Of a stretch of 64,000 nucleotides of DNA, positions 8,049 through 15,391 are shown piece after piece. Each line of letters starts with the position of its first letter. Position 1 is the first letter of the stretch. Source of the DNA: Ferrimonas sp048263965 (GTDB lineage Bacteria > Pseudomonadota > Gammaproteobacteria > Enterobacterales > Shewanellaceae); the NCBI RefSeq assembly GCF_048263965.1, contig NZ_JBLXDO010000016.1, positions 1-64,000 on the forward strand, in the 5' to 3' direction. The position numbers and the translations under genes are program-made. The notes under the pieces were generated by a model. That model was not told where the DNA came from, ran no database searches, and saw only the letters and a list, made by a program, of their open reading frames with translations.

Positions 8049-8186
8049 GATTTCAGGGGTGGTCGGGTATGTGAGTACCCACTCACTTTGCCCCCCCTGC
8101 CCTCATTGAAATAACTCCAATAATGTCAAGCAAAAAAAGTTGCTCCTCGTACATTTATTGACCTTCCCACCACTGATAAAAAAGAG

Positions 8187-8192
8187 TAATAT
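8187..8192 (+). promoter_or_regulatory. -10 element of the dusB-fis promoter
   Basis: TAATAT followed by a GCGCTCCC discriminator, about 37 bases before dusB. GC-rich discriminators mark stringently and growth-rate controlled promoters such as the E. coli fis promoter. No good -35 is seen at 17 bases (TTCCCA), which fits a factor-dependent promoter. Confidence 0.5.
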
Positions 8193-8228
8193 GCGCTCCC
8201 TCGTGAACGTACGAGGAGATTTGTCATC

Positions 8229-9188
8229 ATGCGCATTGGACCCTATCAACTGGAAAACCGGCTGATCGTGGCTCCCATGGCCGGGGTAACGGATCTCCCC
8301 TTCCGCACACTGTGTCGCCGATTAGGCGCTGGTTTAGCCGTGTCTGAGATGTTGTCTTCCAATCCCAAAGTTTGGGATTCGGACAAGTCGCGCTCGCGGA
8401 TGGACCACGGTGGTGAAGACGGAATTCGTTCAGTACAGATCGCCGGCGCTGAGCCCGAGTTAATGGCCCAGGCGGCGCGCTTCAATGTGGAGCGTGGTGC
8501 CCAGATCATCGACATCAACATGGGCTGTCCGGCAAAAAAAGTGAATAAGAAGATGGCTGGGTCCGCACTGATGCGGGAACCGGACCGGGTGAAGCAGATA
8601 CTGGACGCGGTGGTTAACGCCGTGGACGTACCGGTCACCCTGAAGATCCGCACCGGTTGGGATCCAGAGCATCGAAACGGCATCGAGATTGCCCAGATTG
8701 CCGAACAACATGGGATCGCCTCCCTCGCCGTGCACGGCCGTACCAGGCAGTGCATGTATAAAGGAGAGGCGGAGTACGACACCATCGCTGCCATCAAGCA
8801 GTCGGTGTCCATCCCGGTTGTCGCCAATGGGGATATCGACAGCCCAGAGAAAGCGCGTCATGTCCTGGAAGTTACCCAGGCGGATGCGATCATGATTGGT
8901 CGAGCCGCCCAGGGACAGCCATGGCTGTTTCGGGAAATCGAGCACTTTCTTCGTACCGGCACCAAGCTAGCGGCCCCGAGCCAGGAAGAGATTCGGGGCA
9001 TCATGCTGGAGCACCTGGACACCCTGCACCGTTTCTACGGCGAAGAGCGTGGTCTTCGCATCGCCCGGAAGCATGTGGGTTGGTACCTGACGCACCAGCA
9101 GCAGGATTCGGTACGACGCGAGTTTAATCGTTTGGAAAGTGCCGCAGCGCAACTCGAAGCGTTGACGCGCTATTTTGACCAGGTTTAA
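8229..9188 (+). CDS. dusB: tRNA-dihydrouridine synthase B
   Basis: FMN enzyme that reduces uridine to dihydrouridine in the tRNA D-loop. It is 319 residues long (E. coli DusB 321) with a TIM-barrel start RLIVAPMAGVTDLPFRTLC, catalytic Cys100 in NMGCPAKKVNKKMAGSALM, and HGRTRQCMYKG. It ends 25 bases before fis; the dusB-fis operon is conserved across gammaproteobacteria. Start ATG follows GAGGAGATTTGTC. Confidence 0.95.
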   Translation: MRIGPYQLENRLIVAPMAGVTDLPFRTLCRRLGAGLAVSEMLSSNPKVWDSDKSRSRMDHGGEDGIRSVQIAGAEPELMAQAARFNVERGAQIIDINMGCPAKKVNKKMAGSALMREPDRVKQILDAVVNAVDVPVTLKIRTGWDPEHRNGIEIAQIAEQHGIASLAVHGRTRQCMYKGEAEYDTIAAIKQSVSIPVVANGDIDSPEKARHVLEVTQADAIMIGRAAQGQPWLFREIEHFLRTGTKLAAPSQEEIRGIMLEHLDTLHRFYGEERGLRIARKHVGWYLTHQQQDSVRREFNRLESAAAQLEALTRYFDQV

Positions 9189-9213
9189 CAATTTAATTTA
9201 AGAGCAAGGCAGT

Positions 9214-9519
9214 ATGTTTGATCAGCAGAACTCCCATCCAGAAGCACAACTGACCGTAGGCCAGATCGAAACCCCCAACGGCACCGTGAAGCCTCAGCTG
9301 TTACGCGACTCCGTGAAGCGCGCCGTAAGCAACTACTTTGCTCAGCTGGACGGCCAGGAAGCTTCTGAAGTGTACGAGATGGTCCTGTGCGAAGTGGAAC
9401 AGCCCCTGCTGGACATCATCATGCAGTACACCCGTGGTAACCAGACCCGTGCTGCCAACATCATGGGCATCAACCGCGGTACTCTGCGCAAGAAGCTGAA
9501 GAAGTACGGCATGAACTAA
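9214..9519 (+). CDS. fis: DNA-binding protein Fis
   Basis: Nucleoid-associated factor for inversion stimulation, 101 residues (98 in E. coli). The C-terminal helix-turn-helix reads NQTRAANIMGINRGTLRKKL, essentially identical to enteric Fis, and the middle part ANVSNYFAQLDGQ-like dimer helices are present. It activates stable-RNA promoters and bends DNA. Second gene of dusB-fis, with its own terminator. Confidence 0.97.
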   Translation: MFDQQNSHPEAQLTVGQIETPNGTVKPQLLRDSVKRAVSNYFAQLDGQEASEVYEMVLCEVEQPLLDIIMQYTRGNQTRAANIMGINRGTLRKKLKKYGMN

Positions 9520-9546
9520 GAGCTCTGCTCTAAAGTTTTAAAATTC

Positions 9547-9579
9547 AAACCCTTAGCTCTCTGAGCTAAGGGTTTTTTT
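9547..9579 (+). terminator. Terminator of dusB-fis
   Basis: AAACCCTTAGCTC / GAGCTAAGGGTTT stem with a TCT loop and a T run, 28 bases after fis. Confidence 0.92.
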
Positions 9580-9730
9580 CGTTTCAGGCCTCCGCCCCCC
9601 TCTCCTTTCGGGTCATGCCTCCCACACAGCCACAAGAAAAAGTTTCGACTCATCAATAATTTGACCCTTAAAAACCAGGGGAGTAAAACAGTCAGGAGTA
9701 ACCTGTCAGCCAATGCCAAGGAGAGACAGC

Positions 9731-10015
9731 ATGCACTTAGACTCCCTCATCGAAGCAGCCTTCAATACCAAGTCCCTTGAGGAGATGGATCTGTTGGGTC
9801 GGGCCCTGGCTGCCCTGAACTGGAGTGACAAGGTCAACGGCGACTTCCTCGGGCTGTGCATGGTTTACTGTGAATCCTCGGAGTACTGCGCCGTCGCTCA
9901 GGAGGTGTGCCGACAGATTAACGACGCCCTGGCAGCTAACCCGGATTCAGAGCCCGACGTGGATGTTCTGTGGATGCTTACCACCCAAAGCACCCTGACC
10001 CGCACCCTGCACTAA
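9731..10015 (+). CDS. Small acidic protein of unknown function
   Basis: A 94-residue protein I do not recognise. The chosen ATG follows AAGGAGAGACAGC; an in-frame ATG six codons earlier overlaps this ribosome site and is less likely. It is acidic and mostly helical in appearance, with three clustered cysteines (in GLCMVYCESSEYC, about 42-54) and a fourth in AQEVCRQ. No signal peptide or membrane helix. It sits alone between fis and the glutaredoxin-like gene. The Cys pattern (C-x4-C-x5-C) is not a standard zinc or Fe-S motif. Confidence 0.65.
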   Translation: MHLDSLIEAAFNTKSLEEMDLLGRALAALNWSDKVNGDFLGLCMVYCESSEYCAVAQEVCRQINDALAANPDSEPDVDVLWMLTTQSTLTRTLH

Positions 10016-10269
10016 GGTGTCACATGTAGGCTTGGCCAGCTTGGTCCAATCCTATCTGAACTGTTTTTCGCCAATCCGGCGAATGCTTTACGTTGTAAAT
10101 GGCTGATCTCTCACACGAAGGAGCGGAAGTCACCACTGTCGGCCACCCGGTGCCATCGGTATTCTGTAGGCGTCTGGGCAGCAGTCAAGGGAGTGATAGG
10201 TCCAGACAACCTCTCCCCTTTTTTTGCTGCCCAACGGACAGTTCCTGATATCCCTGCGGGAGGTACGTC

Positions 10270-10689
10270 ATGTCGACGCTCCGGGACCAGCAAGCCAACT
10301 CCTCTCTCTGGCCCTTGCTGACCAATGTGGCTCAACTGTTGCTGTTGCCGTTTTCGGCACTGGTACTGATGGTCGCCCTGGAGAGCCTGACCCATCCCCC
10401 CGCTCAGTTTCAAGGAGACTTCTCGGCCTATTCCGGAGACAGCAAGGCCCAGGTGGTTATCTATAACGCCAGCTGGTGTCCAGCAAGCAGGGAGATCCAC
10501 TCACTTCTTGCGAACCGGGGGGTGAAATTTGAGGAGCGTGACCTGTCGGCCAGCTCAAACTGGTTTCAAGGACACGTACCCCTGGGTTGTGACAGCGTAC
10601 CCATCCTCCTCATTGGCGACACCTTGATCTATGGCAACAAGCCCAAGCTGATAGAGCAGCAGCTGGCAAAAGAGAATGTTTTACCTTAA
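10270..10689 (+). CDS. Membrane-anchored glutaredoxin-like protein
   Basis: A 139-residue protein with one hydrophobic N-terminal segment (about 15-38) and a thioredoxin-fold domain (about 60-135). The active-site region VVIYNASWCPASREIHSLL has Cys70-Pro-Ala-Ser, so only the first cysteine of the usual CxxC is kept. The cis-proline loop SVPILLIGD (Pro111) is present, and LIYGNKPKLIEQQL resembles the glutaredoxin C terminus. Charge pattern leaves it open whether the domain faces cytoplasm or periplasm. Likely a monothiol glutaredoxin-type oxidoreductase, with target unknown. Start preceded by GGGAGGTACGTC. Confidence 0.7.
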   Translation: MSTLRDQQANSSLWPLLTNVAQLLLLPFSALVLMVALESLTHPPAQFQGDFSAYSGDSKAQVVIYNASWCPASREIHSLLANRGVKFEERDLSASSNWFQGHVPLGCDSVPILLIGDTLIYGNKPKLIEQQLAKENVLP

Positions 10690-10794
10690 GGGTGCAGCAC
10701 AACCCCAGTCTGCACCTTTTTCCTTTCTTCCCGCTCCCGCTTCCACAACGATTACCGCTATACTATCGCCGTTGATTTAACAGGACAGAGACTG

Positions 10795-11091
10795 ATGAGT
10801 GAGCAACTGCCCCTGATGCCGGGGTGTGATTTCGTCGAGCTGTATAAAGTGCTGAAGGTTCAGGGCTGGGTCGGTTCCGGCAGCGACGCCAAGCTGGTGA
10901 TCAGTGAGGGCATGGTTGAGGTGAACGACGAGCTGGAAACCCGCAAGCGGCGCAAGCTGGTGGCTGGCGATCGGGTCAGCTTCAATGGCGAGATGGTCAC
11001 CATCGCTCCTCCCCAGGAGGGCGCCAAACCCAAGGCCCAGGCCAAGAGCAGTGCCCCCAAGAAGCGGGCCCGCCCCTCCATCGAGTTTTAA
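10795..11091 (+). CDS. ybcJ: S4-domain RNA-binding protein, YbcJ-like
   Basis: A 98-residue protein. Residues 10-72 form an S4-type RNA-binding fold with the family sequence FVELYKVLKVQGWVGSGSDA, AKLVISEGMVEVNDELETRK and KLVAGDRVSF, close to E. coli YbcJ (70 residues). It adds a basic, Lys/Pro-rich tail of about 25 residues ending KKRARPSIEF. Predicted to bind structured RNA such as rRNA; no catalytic domain. It is 15 bases upstream of the RraB-family gene and probably cotranscribed with it. Confidence 0.85.
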   Translation: MSEQLPLMPGCDFVELYKVLKVQGWVGSGSDAKLVISEGMVEVNDELETRKRRKLVAGDRVSFNGEMVTIAPPQEGAKPKAQAKSSAPKKRARPSIEF

Positions 11092-11106
11092 CCAAAGAGA
11101 GAACCC

Positions 11107-11463
11107 ATGACATTTCCCTCCGATCCCACCGGCGAACTGCTGGAACTGATGCAGGGTGAAGGCATCGATCTGAGCCAGCCCTATATGCTGGACTTCTACG
11201 TGCTGTTTGCCGACGAGGAGCAGGGCCGCAAGGCGGCTGAGCGGGTCCAGAAGGAGTACCCGGGCTGTGGCCTCTACCTGAACTACAACGAGGCCGCCAA
11301 GGAGTGGGAGCTGCGCCTGGTAACAGAGATGGTGCCCGAGCATGGCCCCATCTGCGAGATTGAGAAGACCCTGACCGCCCTGTGCAAGAAGTACAAGGGT
11401 AAGAGTGACGGCTGGGGCATGCTGGAGCCTGAGGACGACGACGTCGACGACGGCCTGGAGTAA
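11107..11463 (+). CDS. RraB-family protein (RNase E regulator type)
   Basis: A 118-residue acidic protein of the RraB family (PF06877), whose E. coli member binds RNase E and inhibits it. The family pattern is visible as LDFYVLFADEEQGRKAAERVQ, the C-terminal YKGKSDGWGMLEPE (the E. coli protein has YDGWGTYFE) and an acidic end DDDVDDG. It is more divergent than orthologous RraB of Shewanella or Vibrio, so a paralogous role is possible. Paired with the S4-domain gene upstream, which suggests a shared RNA-related role. Confidence 0.7.
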   Translation: MTFPSDPTGELLELMQGEGIDLSQPYMLDFYVLFADEEQGRKAAERVQKEYPGCGLYLNYNEAAKEWELRLVTEMVPEHGPICEIEKTLTALCKKYKGKSDGWGMLEPEDDDVDDGLE

Positions 11464-11483
11464 CAGCGACTCCGCCCCATAAG

Positions 11484-11511
11484 AAAAACGCGCCTTTCGG
11501 CGCGTTTTTTT
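11484..11511 (+). terminator. Terminator between the RraB-family gene and the converging helicase
   Basis: ACGCGCC / GGCGCGT stem with a TTTC loop and a T run, flanked by A on the left. It can serve both converging transcripts. Confidence 0.88.
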
Positions 11512-12829
11512 ATTCCTCTGAGCTGGGCTTCTTCGGAATGAAGGGCAGCTCGCCGGCATCCTTGAGCACAAAGGCGGTCTTGCGCTTCTTCTTGGGCGCG
11601 GCAGGCTTCTTCGGCGCCGCCTTCTTCGGGCCACCCTTGTCGCCTGTGCTGACGCTCTTGGCCTTGGGCTTGGGCTTGAATCCCTTGAACTTGGCTTCCA
11701 TCCCCTCCAGGGCTTCGAAGCTCAGGCTCTGGCCCAGGAAACGCTGCAAGTCTTCCGCCGCCTTCCAGTCCTTGGGGCCCACCAGGGAGTAGGCTTCCCC
11801 GGTGGCACCGGCACGACCGGTACGGCCACTGCGGTGGATGTACTCTTCGGAGTGCTTGGGCAGATCGAAGTTGATCACCATGGAAACCTGACTGATGTCC
11901 AGTCCACGGCTGGCCAGATCGGTGGTCACCAGGATCTGCGCCTTACCGGCGGCAAACTCATCCATGATGCGGTTGCGGGCCGACTGACTGAGGTCCCCAG
12001 ACAGGGCCAGGGTGGTGTACCCCTGCTCCGCCAGCAGCTGAGCCAGACGGTCGGTGTCTGCCCGGGTGGCGGTAAACAGCATCGCCTGGTTGAACGGCTT
12101 CTCCTCCAGCAGCTTCATCAGCTGTGCCTGCTTGTGATCCAAGTGATCGGACAGGATAAAGGTGTGGTGGATGTTGGCGTGCATCTGCTGCTCGGCATCG
12201 ATGCGCACCCGGGCCGGGGCACTGAGCAGGTCCTGGCCAAACTCGCTCACCACCGCGCTGTCCAGGGTGGCGGAAAACATCAGGGTCTGACGGCGACGGT
12301 GATCCGCCGCCTTGTGGATGGCATTGAGCTGTTCGGCAAAGCCCAGGTCCAGCATCCGATCCGCCTCATCCAGGATCAGCAGCTCCAGGCCGTTGAGGTA
12401 GAGGTGGCCGTGCTCCAGATGATCCGCCAGTCGCCCCGGGGTGGCGATGACGAAATGGGGATCTTTCGCCAAATCTTTGCTCTGCTGGTTGAAGTCTTCT
12501 CCGCCGAGAATCAGCACACCCTTGATGCTGGTGTTGGAGATCAGGCTACGCAGTTGGCCGTAGACCTGCTTGGCCAGCTCCCGGGTTGGGGCCAGCACCA
12601 CCACCCGAGGGTCGCGCTTGCTCAGGGCTTTCTGCTTCATCACTCTCTGAACCGCAGGCAGCAGGTAAGCCAGGGTTTTACCGGATCCCGTCTTGGAGGA
12701 AGCCAGCAGGTCCTTGCCGGCGATGGCGACCGGAATGGCCTGCTGCTGAATGTCAGTGGCCTGCTGGAAGCCCTGATGATCCATACGCTCAACCAACCGC
12801 TTGTCGAGACCCAGTTCAGAAAATTGCAA
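11510..12829 (-). CDS. DEAD-box ATP-dependent RNA helicase
   Basis: A 439-residue RNA helicase that unwinds RNA duplexes using ATP. All motifs are visible in order: Q motif (FQQATDIQQQAIP), motif I ASSKTGSGKT (about 43-52), PTRELA, TPGRL, DEAD (about 153-156), SAT, and in domain 2 DLASRGLDI and HRSGRTGRAG. The last 70 residues are Lys/Ala/Pro-rich with repeated PKK/PKP, a common RNA-binding tail. The sequence is in the RhlE/SrmB range but I cannot place it in one subfamily, so no symbol. A -10 TATACT lies at 12865-12870 on the minus strand. Confidence 0.93.
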   Translation of the reverse strand: MQFSELGLDKRLVERMDHQGFQQATDIQQQAIPVAIAGKDLLASSKTGSGKTLAYLLPAVQRVMKQKALSKRDPRVVVLAPTRELAKQVYGQLRSLISNTSIKGVLILGGEDFNQQSKDLAKDPHFVIATPGRLADHLEHGHLYLNGLELLILDEADRMLDLGFAEQLNAIHKAADHRRRQTLMFSATLDSAVVSEFGQDLLSAPARVRIDAEQQMHANIHHTFILSDHLDHKQAQLMKLLEEKPFNQAMLFTATRADTDRLAQLLAEQGYTTLALSGDLSQSARNRIMDEFAAGKAQILVTTDLASRGLDISQVSMVINFDLPKHSEEYIHRSGRTGRAGATGEAYSLVGPKDWKAAEDLQRFLGQSLSFEALEGMEAKFKGFKPKPKAKSVSTGDKGGPKKAAPKKPAAPKKKRKTAFVLKDAGELPFIPKKPSSEE

Positions 12830-12864
12830 AGGTGATACTCCAACCCAAAAAATTCGAAGCGCAC

Positions 12865-12870
12865 AGTATA
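12865..12870 (-). promoter_or_regulatory. -10 element of the DEAD-box helicase promoter
   Basis: TATACT on the minus strand, 36 bases before the helicase start codon. No clear -35 is seen at the matching distance. Confidence 0.4.
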
Positions 12871-13223
12871 CACGAAACCGCCTGAATCCTCTCCAGCCGG
12901 CAATATTTCGCCACCTTCAGGGCAGCCATGGCATCAAAGGGGGGACACCGGCAGCTAAGCCATTGAACCTTGGCAAACATCCACCTGTGGCACCCAGCTT
13001 GCCTGAAATCTCGCCAGTGGCGTACACCGGAAAGGGAAAGCCCGGGCTAGGGTTCCGCCTGCCGCAGAGCTTCACCCGGGACAAAACCATAGTCGCGGTG
13101 CTCAAAGGCAAGGTGGAGCTACTGACCCTGAGTGAACCCAGCCTGAGCCCAGGCCGGGCGTCGAAGTTGTAGACCAGGGGCTGCCCTGCTAACCTGCTGT
13201 GTCCCCAACCGAGGTTAGTATTG
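12871..13223. other. Intergenic stretch with no supported gene
   Basis: About 350 bases between the divergent helicase and lysO. Open frames exist on both strands (about 100-120 codons) but neither has a ribosome site, family resemblance or normal codon use. It should hold the lysO promoter; lysO in enterics is ArgR-regulated, but I see no convincing ARG box. Confidence 0.5.
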
Positions 13224-14126
13224 ATGTCCCTGGAATCTTTGATCATTCTCCTGCCGCTGTTTGGCGGCTACCTGGTGCCTGTAAAGAGTCGCAGCCTGCT
13301 GGCGCGCATCGATTTGGTACTCAGTGGCATCGTCTATCTGATTCTGGCCCTGATGGGCCTCTCTTTGGCCCAGGTAGACAACCTGGCGTCGGAGCTGGGC
13401 ACCATTGGGGTGTTGCTGGCCACCCTGATCGTTCTGACCCTGGGCCTGAACCTGGCGGCCCTGCCCCTGGTGGACAAACGCTGGCCCCTGGCCCTGGACC
13501 TGGGACAAAGTAAGCAGCCCCTGGGCAAGCTGGTGATGGAATCGCTGAAGCTGGCGCTGGTGGTGGCCGGCGGTGTGGCGCTGGGGCTGGTGGTGACCCT
13601 GCCCCACAGCCTGGTCGAGCAGACCGCCAATGGCGCCCTGATGGTGCTGCTGGCGCTCATCGGCATCCAGCTGAGAGGGTCCAACCTGGGGCTGCGCAGC
13701 ATCCTGCTCAATCCCCGAGGGTTGGCCATCGCCGCCGTGGTCGCCCTCACCTCCCTGGCCGCCGGCGCCCTGACCGCGGTGATCCACGATCTGCCGCTGC
13801 TGCACGGGGTGATTCTCGCGTCGGGCTTTGGCTGGTACTCCCTGTCCGGGATTCTGATCACCGATGGTCTGGGACCGGTACTGGGCTCGGTGGCCTTCCT
13901 GGCGGATCTCAGCCGGGAGCTGATCGCCATCGTGCTGATCCCCGCGCTAATGCGGATCTCCCCCGCCGGCGCCATCGGCTACGGCGGGGCCACCGCCATG
14001 GATTTCACCCTGCCGGTGCTGCAGCAGACCGGGGGACCCAAGGTGGTGCCGGTGGCCATTGTCTCGGGCTTTTTGCTGAGTCTGGCCACCCCCATCCTGA
14101 TCCCCTTCCTGCTGTCGCTGGGCTAA
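13224..14126 (+). CDS. lysO: Lysine exporter LysO (YbjE) family
   Basis: Inner-membrane protein of 300 residues with about 8-9 hydrophobic segments; the E. coli homologue exports L-lysine. Family signature in the second half: LPLLHGVILASGFGWYSLSG (about 191-210), ITDGLGPVLGSVAFLADLSRE and GGATAMDFTLPVLQQTGG. The N-terminal DUF340 half (about 1-90) is present. A TTG lies one codon upstream, but the ATG at 13224 follows GAGGTTAGTATTG and is preferred. Alone, converging with tpm. Confidence 0.88.
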   Translation: MSLESLIILLPLFGGYLVPVKSRSLLARIDLVLSGIVYLILALMGLSLAQVDNLASELGTIGVLLATLIVLTLGLNLAALPLVDKRWPLALDLGQSKQPLGKLVMESLKLALVVAGGVALGLVVTLPHSLVEQTANGALMVLLALIGIQLRGSNLGLRSILLNPRGLAIAAVVALTSLAAGALTAVIHDLPLLHGVILASGFGWYSLSGILITDGLGPVLGSVAFLADLSRELIAIVLIPALMRISPAGAIGYGGATAMDFTLPVLQQTGGPKVVPVAIVSGFLLSLATPILIPFLLSLG

Positions 14127-14142
14127 GTTGCCCTGAGACGAA

Positions 14143-14796
14143 CTACAGCCGGGTCAGGCGGAACACCAGTTCATCCAGGCGCTCGACTCCCTTGTTGAGG
14201 AACCTGGGGTTGTGCGCCAACACATCGATGCGCTCCAGCAGTTCGACCTTGAACAGGCCGTCACTCAGGGTCAGCACCTGCTCCTCACTGACGGAGAAGG
14301 GTGGCCCGGAAAGCTGCTGCTGAGGGTAATCCAGGGTGATCAGCAGTCCCTGGGTGCCGGGCGCCAGCATGCCTGCCAGCTTGTGCCAATATTCGGCGCG
14401 CATCGCCTCGGGCAGGGCAATCAACGCCGCCCGGTCGTAGAAGGCGCTGAGCGGAGTCAGCTGCTCACCGTCCAGCTGGAACATGTCGCCCTGCCAAAGC
14501 TCATAGGCGCCAGCACTGAAGCGTTTCAGGGGAGGACGAGGGTCGATTTGTGGTGACAGACCGCGTTCGTCGAAGAAGCTGGAGACCGCCAGTTCACTGA
14601 GTTCACAGCCCACCACGGTTTCACCGTGCTCCGCCAGCCAGATCATATCCAGGGATTTCCCACACAGGGGAACGAAGATGCGCCCACTGTCGTGGTCGAT
14701 GCTCGACCAGTGGGATTTAAGGAAGGGGTTAATCTCGTCCTGATGAAAGCCGATAAGCTGGTTTTCCCACTTATCGTGCCAGAATGATGCGTCCAT
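14143..14796 (-). CDS. tpm: Thiopurine S-methyltransferase
   Basis: SAM-dependent methyltransferase of 217 residues (usual 218). The opening MDASFWHDKWENQLIGFHQDEIN is the classic bacterial TPMT N terminus; RIFVPLCGKSLDMIWLAEHG is the SAM-binding motif I, and FYDRAALIALP is present. It methylates thiopurines and, in bacteria, metalloid oxyanions such as tellurite or selenite derivatives. The natural substrate is not known. Converges on lysO, 16 bases apart. Confidence 0.93.
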   Translation of the reverse strand: MDASFWHDKWENQLIGFHQDEINPFLKSHWSSIDHDSGRIFVPLCGKSLDMIWLAEHGETVVGCELSELAVSSFFDERGLSPQIDPRPPLKRFSAGAYELWQGDMFQLDGEQLTPLSAFYDRAALIALPEAMRAEYWHKLAGMLAPGTQGLLITLDYPQQQLSGPPFSVSEEQVLTLSDGLFKVELLERIDVLAHNPRFLNKGVERLDELVFRLTRL

Positions 14797-14856
14797 AAAG
14801 TGCCAATCCTGCTTTGTTCAGGCTTGGCACCTTACCTGCTCACTGAAAGAATGTCA

Positions 14857-15216
14857 TTACCACTCTTTGGACAGTACCACCCTCACGCGTTCCAGCCATT
14901 TGCAGTTATCGCAACTGCAGGCGCGACGCGACAGGTGGGCGGGGGTTAGCTGAGCCTCAACGTAATCACAAGCCAGGGTCAGCTCACGACGAAACTCCTT
15001 CATGGACTTTCGTTCGACGGCGACCAGCTCGTCGTTATGATTCAGCCACTTACACTCCATGCCCTGGTGACAATAGATGCATCGCTCATCCACTGGGTTA
15101 TAGAATACCGCGTGGGGACAGAAGCGCACATCCATGTTGTCGCGCATCTTGTTGCGCGGATAATTTAACAACTCAACCAGCTCGGCGACTGTGGGTGCAG
15201 CGGCAGCCTCGGCCAT
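14857..15216 (-). CDS. Cysteine-rich protein of unknown function
   Basis: A 119-residue cytosolic protein. The chosen ATG has GGGAGACCTAGAG just upstream; earlier in-frame ATGs at 15231 and 15249 are possible. Cysteines fall in groups: CPHAVFYNPVDERCIYC (about 33-49), Cys54 and a C-terminal ACSCDNCKW cluster. These could bind zinc or an Fe-S cluster. Divergent from the large kinase gene; a perfect FNR-type box lies 60 bases upstream of this start, which fits an anaerobically induced gene. I do not recognise the family. Confidence 0.6.
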   Translation of the reverse strand: MAEAAAAPTVAELVELLNYPRNKMRDNMDVRFCPHAVFYNPVDERCIYCHQGMECKWLNHNDELVAVERKSMKEFRRELTLACDYVEAQLTPAHLSRRACSCDNCKWLERVRVVLSKEW

Positions 15217-15275
15217 CTCTAGGTCTCCCATGTTACAATGCGGATCCAATAATCACATAAACCGCCCCGAAACCC

Positions 15276-15289
15276 TTGATTTTGATCAA
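15276..15289. promoter_or_regulatory. Perfect FNR/EtrA-type site between the Cys-rich gene and the kinase
   Basis: TTGATTTTGATCAA matches TTGAT-N4-ATCAA at all ten fixed positions. The centre is about 66 bases from the start of the leftward Cys-rich gene and about 109 from the kinase start. The first distance fits an FNR class II promoter with a short leader, so the leftward gene is the more likely target. Confidence 0.75.
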
Positions 15290-15391
15290 GGTAATGAACG
15301 CTTTTCTATGGCGGTAACCGGGCTTAACAGGAAAGAAAAGTCCAACTTTAGCCAGCGAGCACCTGCAAAGCTGTGAAATACAGGGAGTTCC

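Noticed and set aside
12801..13246. Open frames on both strands between the helicase and lysO
   Set aside because: No ribosome site, no conserved pattern; one overlaps the helicase 5' end and the other lysO.
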